Notes: generated by a model from the sequence alone, not told the origin. A DNA stretch of 64,000 bases from Sediminibacter sp. Hel_I_10 (GCF_000688335.1 NZ_JHZX01000001.1:558001-622000); one strand, 5' to 3'. Positions 28,096 to 37,432 are shown, numbered from the stretch's first letter. Translations and numbers: made by a program.

Positions 28096-29085
28096 TTAGC
28101 GCATATGCTCAATCCACCAATCCCAAGTGATTTTCAGTCCTTCTCCTACCGAATATTCGGGATCATACCCCAATAAACGTTGGGCTTTAGAAATATTGGC
28201 CAAAGAATCGCGAACATCGCCTTGACGTTCGGGACCATATTGGGCAGAAATCTTCTTGTTGGCGGCAGTGTTTAGAGAGGCCCATAGGCCATTAACACTA
28301 ATGCGTTCTCCGCAAGCCACGTTAAACACCTCATTTTTGGCATCCTTAGATGCAAAAAATGCTTTGACATTGGCTTGAACCGCATTGGCAACGAATGTAA
28401 AATCACGAGTTTGCTCACCATCGCCATTGATTTGAGGAGAGGTGTCGTCTTTTAAAGCTTGCATAAACAAGGGAATCACTGCCGCATAAGCCCCTTCTGA
28501 GCTTTGGTTTGGGCCAAACACATTAAAATACCGCAACCCAATCACATCGGTATCATAGGTGCTACCGAAGACCTCAGCATAGAGTTCATTGACGTATTTG
28601 GTAACAGCATAAGGTGATAAGGGGCTACCAATGGTCTCTTCAACTTTAGGTAAATTTTTGCTATCGCCATAAGTAGAACTAGAGGCAGCATACACCATAC
28701 GCTTCACGCTATCGCTATCCTTTAAGGCAATCAGCATATTTAAAAAGCCACTGATATTAACCGCATTAGTCGTTGCAGGATCATGAATAGAACGTGGCAC
28801 CGAACCCAAAGCCGCTTGGTGAGACACATAATCCATCCCTTCCATCGCGCTTTTACAGGTTTCTAAATCGCGAATATCGCCTTCCACCAATTCAAAATTA
28901 GGCAGATCGCTAAAATCAGTCAGATTGTGCCGATGTCCGTTAGAAAAATCATCAAGCACACGTACTTTTTTAACGCCATGCTTTAATAAATAACGCACCA
29001 AGTTAGAACCGATAAAGCCTGCGCCACCGGTGACTAAAATTTGAAGTTTTGAAAGGTCGCAGTTGTGATAATTAGTGTTATACAT
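28096..29085 (-). CDS. UDP-N-acetylhexosamine C4-epimerase (WbpP/TviC-like)
   Basis: 329 residues, an extended short-chain dehydrogenase. ILVTGGAGFIGSNLV at 16-30 binds NAD. AASSSTYGDSKNLPK and SPYAVTKYVNELYAEVFG supply the catalytic Ser/Tyr/Lys set, Tyr near 158. The later GDGEQTRDFTFVANAVQ block is shared by WbpP, TviC and Gne-type enzymes. It is expected to interconvert UDP-GlcNAc and UDP-GalNAc or their uronic acids. Its start overlaps the stop of the dehydrogenase gene by one base, the same pairing as in Pseudomonas O6 and Salmonella Vi loci. Confidence 0.92.
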   Translation of the reverse strand: MYNTNYHNCDLSKLQILVTGGAGFIGSNLVRYLLKHGVKKVRVLDDFSNGHRHNLTDFSDLPNFELVEGDIRDLETCKSAMEGMDYVSHQAALGSVPRSIHDPATTNAVNISGFLNMLIALKDSDSVKRMVYAASSSTYGDSKNLPKVEETIGSPLSPYAVTKYVNELYAEVFGSTYDTDVIGLRYFNVFGPNQSSEGAYAAVIPLFMQALKDDTSPQINGDGEQTRDFTFVANAVQANVKAFFASKDAKNEVFNVACGERISVNGLWASLNTAANKKISAQYGPERQGDVRDSLANISKAQRLLGYDPEYSVGEGLKITWDWWIEHMR

Positions 29086-30383
29086 TATAATCTGGCATCT
29101 GATAGGTGATAAGGCAATAAGGACTTGACGTCAAAGATAACCCCAATGTCCGACTTCAACGCTTGAAGGTCCATACTTAAAAATTCATTGTGAGCAACCG
29201 CTAGAACAATGGCATCATAATCAGATCGTAACTGTTTGGCTTCTGTAATAAGATCTAGCTTATATTCGTGCTGTACCTCTTCAGCAGATGCCCAAGGATC
29301 ATAAACGTCCACATCGACATCGTAGGTTTTAAATTCTTCAATAATATCAATCACTCGAGAGTTTCTGATATCTGGACAGTTCTCTTTAAAAGTAATCCCT
29401 AATACCAATACACGCGCATCTTTAATACGCGCGCCTTTCTTAATCATCAGCTTGATGGTTTCGGTAGCCACGTAAGGCCCCATACTATCGTTTAATTTAC
29501 GGCCTGCCAATATGATCTCAGGGTCATAGCCAGACTCAATGGCCTTTTGGGCTAAATAATAGGGATCTACCCCAATACAATGCCCGCCAACCAAACCTGG
29601 TGAGAACTTAATAAAGTTCCACTTAGTGCCCGCAGCTTCCAATACTGCTTTGGTATCAATATCTAACAATCTAAAGATTTTAGACAGCTCATTTACAAAA
29701 GCAATATTGATGTCGCGTTGGGAATTCTCAATCACTTTGGCTGCTTCGGCTACCTTTATAGACGCCGCCTTAAACGTACCTGCGGTGATAATGGATTGAT
29801 ACAATTGATCCACCTCTTCGGCAATCTCTGGCGTGGAGCCTGAGGTCACTTTAAGGATTTTAGTGACCGTATGAAATTTATCGCCTGGGTTGATGCGTTC
29901 TGGCGAATAGCCTGCAAAGAAATCGGTATTAAAGCTTAAGCCTGACTGTTCTTCTAAAATGGGCACACAAAGTTCTTCGGTAACACCTGGGTATACTGTA
30001 GATTCATAAATAACGATATTGCCTTGAGACAATACCCGCCCTACGGTTTCACTAGATTTGATAAGCGGCGTAAACACCGGTTTCTTTAGGGCATCTGTAG
30101 GTGTTGGCACCGTCACAATGTATATATCAGAATCGGCAATAGCCGCAACCTCATCAGAAACTAATAAACCATGTGCCGCTTCATGTGCCGTCACTAGAAC
30201 CGATTTTAGGTCTTCCGAAGTAACTTCCAAGGTTTTATCGCGCCCCGCATTCAATTCGGTAACGCGTTGGCTATTGATATCAAACCCCACCACCTGGTAT
30301 TTCTTGGCAAATTCTACGGCTAAGGGCAGCCCCACATAGCCTAAACCAATAATGGTGATTTTCTTGTGTTGCATATGGCTCAT
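29085..30383 (-). CDS. UDP-N-acetylhexosamine 6-dehydrogenase (WbpO/TviB-like)
   Basis: 432 residues from the ATG at 30383, which overlaps the sugar transferase stop as ATGA. The frame is open to 30434, but that start would sit deep in the upstream gene. IIGLGYVGLPLAVEFA at 11-26 binds NAD, and GGHCIGVDPYYLAQKA near 264-279 holds the catalytic Cys in the form typical of WbpO/TviB. The enzyme oxidises UDP-GlcNAc or UDP-GalNAc at C6 to the uronic acid. It supplies an acidic sugar for the glycan together with the epimerase. Confidence 0.93.
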   Translation of the reverse strand: MSHMQHKKITIIGLGYVGLPLAVEFAKKYQVVGFDINSQRVTELNAGRDKTLEVTSEDLKSVLVTAHEAAHGLLVSDEVAAIADSDIYIVTVPTPTDALKKPVFTPLIKSSETVGRVLSQGNIVIYESTVYPGVTEELCVPILEEQSGLSFNTDFFAGYSPERINPGDKFHTVTKILKVTSGSTPEIAEEVDQLYQSIITAGTFKAASIKVAEAAKVIENSQRDINIAFVNELSKIFRLLDIDTKAVLEAAGTKWNFIKFSPGLVGGHCIGVDPYYLAQKAIESGYDPEIILAGRKLNDSMGPYVATETIKLMIKKGARIKDARVLVLGITFKENCPDIRNSRVIDIIEEFKTYDVDVDVYDPWASAEEVQHEYKLDLITEAKQLRSDYDAIVLAVAHNEFLSMDLQALKSDIGVIFDVKSLLPYHLSDARL

Positions 30384-30970
30384 GATGCTTTTATGGATTT
30401 TATAATAAGTTTCAAATCTAAGGAAAAACTCCAATTCTGCACGTAGTGTTTATTGATTTCCACCTTATCTTTCCAAATTACCAAACGGTTATATAGCTCT
30501 GGGTCTTTTTGCTGAGATAACAACTTTTCCTCATGCCTGTATTTAAGTGTGGCCGGTCCCGTAATCCCAGGTTTGACCTTTAGAATGATACGATCTTCTC
30601 CTTCAAGCAGATCGGCAAACCCAAACAGATCGGGTCTCGGTCCCACAAAACTCATCTGCCCTAAGATAACGTTAAACAATTGCGGTAATTCATCCAGCTT
30701 ATACCGCCGTATCAACCGCCCCAACGGCGTCGCCGCTTTCTCAAGATGCCCGAGCTGATGCACGTCATTATTAAGCGTTCTGATTTTATAAATTTGAAAG
30801 GGACGTCCAAATTGACCCACACGTTGTTGTACAAAAATCCCAAAGGCTTTAGTCTCTACTATAGATAAAATGATAAGCAGTACTATAGGAACTATCAAAA
30901 CGGGCAGCAAGAATACGCTAAGTACGAGATCAAAGGCACGCTTGAAAACTAACTGTTTTGAAGTGATCAT
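30380..30970 (-). CDS. Undecaprenyl-phosphate sugar-1-phosphate transferase (short WcaJ/PglC type)
   Basis: 196 residues, the minimal monotopic form with one hydrophobic segment at residues about 11-35. QRVGQFGRPFQIYKIRTLN, the catalytic RRYKLDELPQLFNVI and MSFVGPRPD are the family signatures. It places the first sugar phosphate on undecaprenyl phosphate and so starts the repeat unit or primer. It lies nine bases after the Wzc gene and overlaps the dehydrogenase gene by four bases. Confidence 0.94.
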   Translation of the reverse strand: MITSKQLVFKRAFDLVLSVFLLPVLIVPIVLLIILSIVETKAFGIFVQQRVGQFGRPFQIYKIRTLNNDVHQLGHLEKAATPLGRLIRRYKLDELPQLFNVILGQMSFVGPRPDLFGFADLLEGEDRIILKVKPGITGPATLKYRHEEKLLSQQKDPELYNRLVIWKDKVEINKHYVQNWSFSLDLKLIIKSIKAS

Positions 30971-30978
30971 TTAAAAAG

Positions 30979-33468
30979 TTAAATCTGCTCTCTAAAGAAG
31001 CGTTTCAAACGCCTAAAGATGGATCGTTTTCCGTCACCCTCATGATAGGCGTTCCCATAGACCCCATAACCATAACCGTAACCATAGCCGTAGCCATAGC
31101 CATAGCCATAATTATGGTTGGTCTTGTGTTTGTAAAAGTTTAGAACAAAACTGATGTTTTTGACCTCACCAACACGGTGTTTTGCGTTAATTAAAGAGAG
31201 CATCCCCTTCTTGGTATAATCCAAACGTACCATAAAAATGGTAGCGTCTGCGTACTGGGTTAATTCCAGTGCATCGGTCACCAAGCCCAAAGGTGGGGTA
31301 TCCAAAACAATCATGTCATAGGTTTGACGTAATTGAGTGATGAGTTCTTTTAATTGATCAGACATTAATAATTCTGAAGGATTTGGCGGTACAGGACCTG
31401 ATGGAATTACATCGAGATTGGCTATTTGAGTATTGGTTCTAATCTCCTCCAAGCTGCTTTCCCCGATCAAATAATTGACCATTCCCAAATCATTAGTGAT
31501 CTCAAAATCACCAAAGATTTTTGGTTTTCTTAAATCCAGACCCAATAAAATGGTTTTTTTACCGCTTAGGGCATATACTGTAGCAATATTAATAGAGGTA
31601 AAGGTCTTCCCTTCCCCACTCACCGAAGAGGTAATCATCAAAGTTTTACCGAGATTACCTTCCCCCTGTTTTTTATACAAAAACTGTAAACTAGATCGGA
31701 TGGCCCTAAAAGACTCCGCCACGGCAGACTTTGGCTTTTCAAAAACCACTAGGTTGTTTTTGTAATTGTACTTTCCAATCAAACCTAGGATGGGAATGTT
31801 AGACAAACGTTCCACCTCGTCAGAACCATGAATGGTATTATCTAACAAAAACACCACAAAAATTAAGAACATGGGACTAAAAAAACCAATCATCAAAGCC
31901 ATCATATAGTTCAAACTATGATTTGGTCCTATGCGACCACCCCCAATATCCTTAGCCTCATCAATAGAGGTAATATCCGAAACGTTTGCCGCCTTTACAA
32001 TAGCCGCCTCACCACGTTTGGTAAGATAGACATTGTAAGCTTCTTGACTCATATTCAACTTCCGTTGAATCTTTAAATATTGTTGTTGATCTTCAGGAAG
32101 GTCATTGAGATCAGCCTCTAATCGGGCAATGGTTTTATTAAGCGAGTTTAAATTAAGACCAATAGTTTGCTTAGTGGTATTGATGGTTTCTAACAGCACA
32201 TTTTTTTCAGCATCAATTTGGCGATCAATATCCTTAAAAATCAAATTTCCTTCTTGTACCGTATATTCCTTTGCCTGTCGTTCAGTAGCCAAAGCCTGTA
32301 TTTTAGCAACGCTCGAGATGATATTATTTTCATCTATCCCTACAGATGTAGGTGCTGCAATTTTGGTGTAGTCGGTTTTGGTTCGAAGATAATTTTCTAG
32401 GAAATTAAGATAATTGAGTTTCATCTCCTCTTCTTCCTTTCGTACATCAAACCCTCTCAGCTTTTCGGTGATCATGGTCATTTCAGCAGTGACGTCAAAC
32501 AGCTGGTTTTCCTTTCTAAAACTGTTCATTTCGTCCGTAACATCCTTTAAGTCATCGTTAACAGCATTTAAGCTACTGTCAATAAATTTAATGGTATTTG
32601 TAGCGTACAAGTTTTTACGCTCTAACTCTGTACTACTTAAAATCGCCGTGGTAGCATTTAGATAATCTACAATTTTGGATTTATTATTTCCAGACAAACT
32701 TAACTGCAGTACTGAGGATGCATTACCGGAAAAGGGATTGATAATCATCCCGTTTTGATATTGATTAACCACCGAATCAAAATTAAGAAATCTAAAAAAG
32801 TAGATATCTCCCTTTTTTGGAGATTTACCAATACGTGGTATAATCATCCCATTAAAAAAAGGCAGATTGATGGGCTCCCCGATGGAAAACGCTTGCCTAA
32901 ACAAACCAAGAGGCACTTTTGCTGCAGCTTTTAACTTGTCACCATAACGTTGAGTTTGAATTCCCTCAGACTCAAACTCTACAAACAATTCGAAACGATC
33001 ATTACTCAAGAACTCAATACCTATTGGTGTGCCCAGCATTTGACCTTTGCTATTGTCTAATTGCAGCTCAAAGGGGGCATTTTTATAGATGTCCTCTAGG
33101 CGGTATTTGCCTTCTCTTAAGTATTCCATATAATACTTTAAGGAGTCCATCACCAATTCATTATGGGTACGGGTTTTTACCGTCGTCATCACCTTGCCCG
33201 TTTTACCAGATACCCCACCCCAATTAAAGGAAATACTGGTATTTGCGGTAAAAAATGGATTTTGATCACTTTCTACATTAATCAGGGAGCTTAATCTGTA
33301 AACGCTCTGTTTTCTCACATTTATCAAATATGCAACAATGAGGGCCACACCAATGCATACCAAGACAAACTTCCAAAGATTTAAGACTTTGAAGAGATAG
33401 CCTCTAAAATCGAAGCTCGTTCCTCCTGGTTCGGCCTGATCATGATCTTGATGTTCAAATTCTGACAT
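30979..33468 (-). CDS. wzc: Wzc-like polysaccharide co-polymerase / BY tyrosine kinase
   Basis: 829 residues. A Wzz domain with a membrane segment near 30-50 is followed by a long periplasmic coiled-coil region (about 280-500), a second membrane segment near 515-540, and a cytoplasmic BY-kinase domain. That domain has Walker A SSVSGEGKT near 607-616, GLDLRKPKI as Walker A' and MIVLDTPPLGL as Walker B. The C-terminal tail holds eight tyrosines alternating with glycines, the likely autophosphorylation cluster. With Wza it controls chain length and passage through the envelope. It is more usual with Wzx/Wzy systems than with Wzm/Wzt. Confidence 0.94.
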   Translation of the reverse strand: MSEFEHQDHDQAEPGGTSFDFRGYLFKVLNLWKFVLVCIGVALIVAYLINVRKQSVYRLSSLINVESDQNPFFTANTSISFNWGGVSGKTGKVMTTVKTRTHNELVMDSLKYYMEYLREGKYRLEDIYKNAPFELQLDNSKGQMLGTPIGIEFLSNDRFELFVEFESEGIQTQRYGDKLKAAAKVPLGLFRQAFSIGEPINLPFFNGMIIPRIGKSPKKGDIYFFRFLNFDSVVNQYQNGMIINPFSGNASSVLQLSLSGNNKSKIVDYLNATTAILSSTELERKNLYATNTIKFIDSSLNAVNDDLKDVTDEMNSFRKENQLFDVTAEMTMITEKLRGFDVRKEEEEMKLNYLNFLENYLRTKTDYTKIAAPTSVGIDENNIISSVAKIQALATERQAKEYTVQEGNLIFKDIDRQIDAEKNVLLETINTTKQTIGLNLNSLNKTIARLEADLNDLPEDQQQYLKIQRKLNMSQEAYNVYLTKRGEAAIVKAANVSDITSIDEAKDIGGGRIGPNHSLNYMMALMIGFFSPMFLIFVVFLLDNTIHGSDEVERLSNIPILGLIGKYNYKNNLVVFEKPKSAVAESFRAIRSSLQFLYKKQGEGNLGKTLMITSSVSGEGKTFTSINIATVYALSGKKTILLGLDLRKPKIFGDFEITNDLGMVNYLIGESSLEEIRTNTQIANLDVIPSGPVPPNPSELLMSDQLKELITQLRQTYDMIVLDTPPLGLVTDALELTQYADATIFMVRLDYTKKGMLSLINAKHRVGEVKNISFVLNFYKHKTNHNYGYGYGYGYGYGYGYGVYGNAYHEGDGKRSIFRRLKRFFREQI
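31064..31115 (-). repeat. Six-base tandem repeat coding the Gly-Tyr tail of Wzc
   Basis: On the minus strand the unit GGCTAT is repeated with third-base changes (GGT, TAC), giving Y(GY)7 in the protein. A repeat of this type can gain or lose units by slippage without shifting the frame. This would change the number of phosphorylatable tyrosines in the kinase tail. Confidence 0.85.
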
Positions 33469-33479
33469 AACTCTTTTAA

Positions 33480-34274
33480 CTATAAACGGTCGATTAGCAA
33501 AATGGTAGTTCCCAAGAAACTTAGAATAGTAACTGCAGTTCTAAACGTATCGATACCAGTAATCCCTGTACCATAGGTTTTTTCTTTTAAAGGCATTACA
33601 TAAATCATATCATTGGGCTGGATGTAATAATAGGGGGATTGCATGACGTTAATATCGGTTAAATCCAACATATGAATTTGTTGTCCTTGGGGATACTGCC
33701 TAATAATCTTGACCTGCTTCCGATCTCCCGTAACGGGGATCTCTCCTACATTGGCGATGGCTTGAAAGATATTCACCCGGTCTTGAAATAAAACCTGACT
33801 CCCAGGACTGCCCACTTCACCCATAGCCGTGTAACGTAAACCCGCCAATTTAACGGTGATAAAGATATTGGCCGTTTCCTTAAACTGCTCTTCTAAAAGC
33901 TTGGCTTTAATCCTTTTTTCTATAGCCTCAGTAGTAAATCCCAACACATTCAACTCCCCAAGTTCAGGGATTCTTATCATACCATGCAAATCAACCGTAA
34001 AACCGTCAAAATAAGCCCTTTCAGCAGCACTTGCGCTCAAATTACCCTCACCTATAGGATTAAAAATAGTCACATCATCTTGATCCAAGACTTTGATTCT
34101 AATATTGAGAATATCATTAATTTGTACACGGTAGGGCTTTGGCTGCTCTACCATAACTTGTAAAGAATCTGTTGTCGTGTTTTTTTCTTGAAGATAGACA
34201 ATGTCTTTGTGGGGAATACAGGAGGTTGATATCATACACAATATCAATCCTATAATCAGTAAAATTCTATTCAT
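33480..34274 (-). CDS. wza: Wza-like outer-membrane polysaccharide export lipoprotein
   Basis: 264 residues from the ATG at 34274. MNRILLIIGLILCMISTSC is a lipoprotein signal with Cys19 as the acylated residue. The frame remains open to 34358 but that would place the promoter box at 34297 inside the gene and bury the signal. After the signal comes the polysaccharide export domain (YRVQINDILNIRIKVLDQDD) and a soluble ligand-binding beta-grasp domain (YTAMGEVGSPGSQVLF). A C-terminal hydrophobic segment replaces the amphipathic helix of E. coli Wza. It forms the outer-membrane exit, and is the first gene of the export operon. Confidence 0.92.
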   Translation of the reverse strand: MNRILLIIGLILCMISTSCIPHKDIVYLQEKNTTTDSLQVMVEQPKPYRVQINDILNIRIKVLDQDDVTIFNPIGEGNLSASAAERAYFDGFTVDLHGMIRIPELGELNVLGFTTEAIEKRIKAKLLEEQFKETANIFITVKLAGLRYTAMGEVGSPGSQVLFQDRVNIFQAIANVGEIPVTGDRKQVKIIRQYPQGQQIHMLDLTDINVMQSPYYYIQPNDMIYVMPLKEKTYGTGITGIDTFRTAVTILSFLGTTILLIDRL

Positions 34275-34296
34275 GCCAAAGTCGCTTGTTGCGTCA

Positions 34297-34304
34297 CAAA
34301 TATA
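34297..34304 (-). promoter_or_regulatory. Bacteroidota -7 box for the wza-wzc operon
   Basis: Read on the minus strand the bases are TATATTTG, an exact fit to TAnnTTTG, about 23 bases before the wza ATG. No clear TTG was seen about 20 bases further upstream, so the -33 element is weak. It is the probable main promoter of the polysaccharide export genes. Confidence 0.55.
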
Positions 34305-34587
34305 GGTGTTCGCCCTTAATATTAAAACTAAAGGGCATTTTTTTGAAATCATAACCATAAATAGATTTGATGCATTACCATCCTTATTAAAGATCCGTCT
34401 TCAGTTTTGAATACAACCTCCGCCTTGCCAGTATCCCATAGTTAGCATTCAACTTTAGCTATTGCTCTACTCACAATTGACAAGGCCAAGTCTCGCCATT
34501 CAAATCCATGCATTTAGATGAACTTAAAACGCACCGCGTCCATATTATCTAATCTCTAATACCCAGAAAACACGCCTCTCATGGAAC

Positions 34588-34664
34588 AGGTCTTGATACT
34601 GAATACTTAATACTCAGTTCTTGATTCTAAGTACTAGTTTCTTTGTTCTTTGTTCCAAATACTT
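34588..34664. repeat. Degenerate heptanucleotide tandem array, 11 units
   Basis: Reading from 34588 in steps of seven gives AGGTCTT, GATACTG, AATACTT, AATACTC, AGTTCTT, GATTCTA, AGTACTA, GTTTCTT, TGTTCTT, TGTTCCA, AATACTT. Positions 5 and 6 are CT in all but one unit, and position 3 is T in all but the first. The consensus is close to RNTWCTN. Units are diverged, so the array is old or under selection for the core only. Confidence 0.75.
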
Positions 34665-34740
34665 TTAAACCCATTCGCTCTTCTATGGAAAAAAATACCC
34701 ATCAACCAAATAATATCGTTTTCTTTGCAAAAAAATTGCT

Positions 34741-36609
34741 TTGAACTACGTCAACGTCGAAAACATCTCAAAATCTTATGGAGAGCTAGAACTCTTTCAA
34801 GATCTTTCCTTTAGCATCCACAAAGATGATAAGATTGCTTTTGTTGCAAAAAATGGCAGCGGAAAAACCTCAATCCTAAACATACTCTCTGGAGATGACA
34901 CCCCAGATACGGGACAGATCGTTATGCGTAACGGCCTTCGCGTCTCCTTTTTGTCACAATCACCAGAGTTCAACCCCGAGTTAACTATTGAGCAAGCCAT
35001 TTTTGATGGTGATATGCCCATTCTTAAGATCATTGAGAGCTATGAAAAAGCACTCCTTAATCCTGAGGATACCGAAAATTACCAAAAGGCCTTTGAACTT
35101 ATGGACCTGCACAATGCTTGGGAATTTGAAGTGCGCTTCAAGCAAATTCTCTTTCAGTTGCAATTGGAACACCTCGATCAAAAGATCAAGACCATGTCTG
35201 GCGGACAAATAAAACGCCTCGCTCTGGCCCAAGCACTCATTAGCAATCCCGACCTCTTGGTACTTGATGAACCTACCAACCACTTAGATCTCGAAATGAT
35301 TGAGTGGCTAGAGCAATACTTCGCCAAGTCGCAATTCACATTATTTATGGTAACACACGACCGTTATTTTTTAGAGCGCGTGTGCAACGAAATTATAGAA
35401 TTAGACCAAGGCCAACTTTATACCTATAAAGGCAATTACTCTTACTATCTGGAACAAAAAGAGAGCCGAATTTCCCAAGAACAGGTAGAGACGGGTAAAG
35501 CCAAACAACTCTTTAAAAAAGAGCTGGACTGGATGCGTCGCCAACCAAAGGCGCGTACCACCAAGTCAAAGTCTCGTATTGATGACTTTACAGACATTAA
35601 AAAACGGGCACACCAACGCCGAAAGGATCATACCATTCAGCTAGAAATCAATATGGAACGTTTGGGCAGTAAAACTGTGGAGTTTCATAATGTCTCTAAA
35701 TCCTTTAAAGATAAAGTGATCTTAGATGGCTTTAATTACAACTTTAAGCGTGGCGAACGGATCGGTATCATTGGAAAAAACGGCACCGGAAAATCCACCT
35801 TCCTCAATATGTTAACCAATAGCATGGAACCTGATGGCGGCAAGATCGTACTCGGAGAAACAGTAAAGTTTGGTTATTATACCCAAGGGGGCATCAAGGT
35901 GAAGCCACAACAAAAGGTGATTGATGTGATCAAAGCTTATGGTGAATTCATTCCATTGGCCAAAGGCCGACAAATTAGTGCCAAGCAACTTTTGGAACGT
36001 TTTTTATTTGACGGAAAAAAGCAGCATGACTTTGTAGAAAAATTGAGTGGAGGTGAACAAAAGCGTTTGTACCTCTGTACCGTCTTGATTCAAAACCCTA
36101 ACTTTTTGATTTTAGATGAGCCTACAAACGATTTAGACATCATTACCTTAAACATTCTGGAGGATTTTCTTTTAGACTTCCCAGGTTGTTTATTAGTGGT
36201 ATCACACGATCGTTATTTCATGGATAAAATTGTAGATCACCTATTCGTTTTCAAAGGAGATGGTGAAGTACAGGATTTCCCCGGAAATTACTCCGACTAT
36301 AGGGATTATGCGGCAGATTTACCTTCGGAAACTGAAACAAACCAGACCGAGACGTCTTCAACCGAAAGCCAAGAACAAAAAAACCAAGCCGAAAAATTAT
36401 CTTATAACGAACAAAAGGAATACAAAAATCTTGAAAGCAAAATCAGGTCTTTAGAACTGGATAAAAAAGCCATGGAGGCCAAGTTTACAGATGCTTCATT
36501 GTCTCAAGACCAAATCAATGCGCTTTCCCAAAAACTGCAAGTTATTATTGACGACATTGCAGAGAAGGAAGCACGCTGGTTTGAACTCGCAGAAAAGTTG
36601 GGCTTATAA
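34741..36609 (+). CDS. ABC-F family ATPase (Uup-like)
   Basis: 622 residues with a TTG start, as no ATG lies nearby and MNYVNVENISKSYGE aligns with family N-termini. There are two ABC domains and no membrane segment. The first has Walker A AKNGSGKT at 37-44 and signature LSGG-like MSGGQIKRLALAQAL. The second has GKNGTGKST, LSGGEQKRLYL and LILDEPTNDLD. A charged linker and a C-terminal coiled coil (LESKIRSLELDKKAMEAKF) match Uup rather than EttA. Such proteins act on ribosomes or on DNA structures in E. coli; the role here is not shown. It leads a small plus-strand group. Confidence 0.92.
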   Translation: MNYVNVENISKSYGELELFQDLSFSIHKDDKIAFVAKNGSGKTSILNILSGDDTPDTGQIVMRNGLRVSFLSQSPEFNPELTIEQAIFDGDMPILKIIESYEKALLNPEDTENYQKAFELMDLHNAWEFEVRFKQILFQLQLEHLDQKIKTMSGGQIKRLALAQALISNPDLLVLDEPTNHLDLEMIEWLEQYFAKSQFTLFMVTHDRYFLERVCNEIIELDQGQLYTYKGNYSYYLEQKESRISQEQVETGKAKQLFKKELDWMRRQPKARTTKSKSRIDDFTDIKKRAHQRRKDHTIQLEINMERLGSKTVEFHNVSKSFKDKVILDGFNYNFKRGERIGIIGKNGTGKSTFLNMLTNSMEPDGGKIVLGETVKFGYYTQGGIKVKPQQKVIDVIKAYGEFIPLAKGRQISAKQLLERFLFDGKKQHDFVEKLSGGEQKRLYLCTVLIQNPNFLILDEPTNDLDIITLNILEDFLLDFPGCLLVVSHDRYFMDKIVDHLFVFKGDGEVQDFPGNYSDYRDYAADLPSETETNQTETSSTESQEQKNQAEKLSYNEQKEYKNLESKIRSLELDKKAMEAKFTDASLSQDQINALSQKLQVIIDDIAEKEARWFELAEKLGL

Positions 36610-36661
36610 ACCCATATAGAATGTCGCTATTACCGTTCTTTAAGGCATGTAAAACCAAAAC

Positions 36662-37432
36662 GTGTACCAGATCATTCAATACATAAAATTCTTGCGCGCT
36701 GCCACCAATCAACATGGGGTGCACTCCCCTTTTGTGTATAATTTGGTCACCAAGTGCTTTTATGACCGTAAAAGACACAAGGCTTATCCACAACTCAAGG
36801 CTTATAGAGCGGCATTGTTACAAACAAAGACCAGCATAGACATTACAGACTTTGGTTCTGGTTCCAAAGTCTTCAAGTCTTCTAAAAGGTCCATTTCCAA
36901 AATGGCAAAAACGGCGGGAACGTCCTTAAAACGTGCCAAATTAGCCTATAGACTAGCTGGTTATTTTAAGCCTTCGGAAACTTTAGAGCTGGGCACCTCC
37001 TTAGGGATTGCAACTCATGCCCTAGCTTTAGGTCATGATACCAGTAAGGTCACCTCTGTTGAAGGCTGCCCACAAACACATGCCGTTGCCAAACAACAGC
37101 TTGACAACTTCCAAATTAAAAATGTGACGCTTATCAATGATACTTTTGAAACCAGCCTTCCGAAGTTAAAAGAAAAGCGCTTTGATCTTATGTTTATAGA
37201 CGGACATCACAACGGTGCAGCAACCTTGCACTATTTTGAAGAGCTCCTCACAACCGCTCATAATGACAGCCTTTTTATTTTTGACGATATTTATTGGTCT
37301 AAAGACATGACCAATGCTTGGGAACGCATCAAAAACCATCCAAAGGTTAGCGTCACCTTAGATACGTTTTTTTGGGGTTTTGTTTTCTTCAGAAAAGAGC
37401 AAGCCAAAGAACATTTTAAAATTAGAGTGTAA
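36662..37432 (+). CDS. Class I SAM-dependent methyltransferase (O-methyltransferase-like)
   Basis: 256 residues from a GTG start. ETLELGTSLGIATHALAL is motif I, KVTSVEGCPQT the acidic strand, and RFDLMFIDGHHNGAATLHYF the catalytic and metal region typical of caffeoyl-CoA-type O-methyltransferases. The preceding 95 residues begin YQIIQYIKFLRAATNQHGVHSP, a block conserved in flavobacterial homologues. It follows the ABC-F gene by 52 bases. The substrate is unknown. Confidence 0.88.
   Translation: MYQIIQYIKFLRAATNQHGVHSPFVYNLVTKCFYDRKRHKAYPQLKAYRAALLQTKTSIDITDFGSGSKVFKSSKRSISKMAKTAGTSLKRAKLAYRLAGYFKPSETLELGTSLGIATHALALGHDTSKVTSVEGCPQTHAVAKQQLDNFQIKNVTLINDTFETSLPKLKEKRFDLMFIDGHHNGAATLHYFEELLTTAHNDSLFIFDDIYWSKDMTNAWERIKNHPKVSVTLDTFFWGFVFFRKEQAKEHFKIRV

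Larger units (their letters stand above)
34275..34740. other. 466-base intergenic region between the polysaccharide operon and abc-F gene
   Basis: No gene was found. The left end carries the wza promoter. The right half holds the seven-base tandem array at 34588-34664 and a shorter, out-of-phase run of similar units at 34544-34564. The last 70 bases before the plus-strand gene are AT-rich with a TTTTCTTTG stretch that may be its -7 region. Confidence 0.7.

Noticed and set aside
30384-30434. Longer start for the UDP-sugar dehydrogenase
   Set aside because: The added residues lie in the sugar transferase gene; the ATGA overlap at 30380-30383 is the better start.
31064-31115. Six-base repeat considered as a CRISPR or non-coding satellite
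   Set aside because: It is in frame within wzc and codes a regular Gly-Tyr tail without spacers.
34275-34358. Longer start for the Wza-like protein
   Set aside because: It would cover the TATATTTG promoter box and bury the lipoprotein signal.
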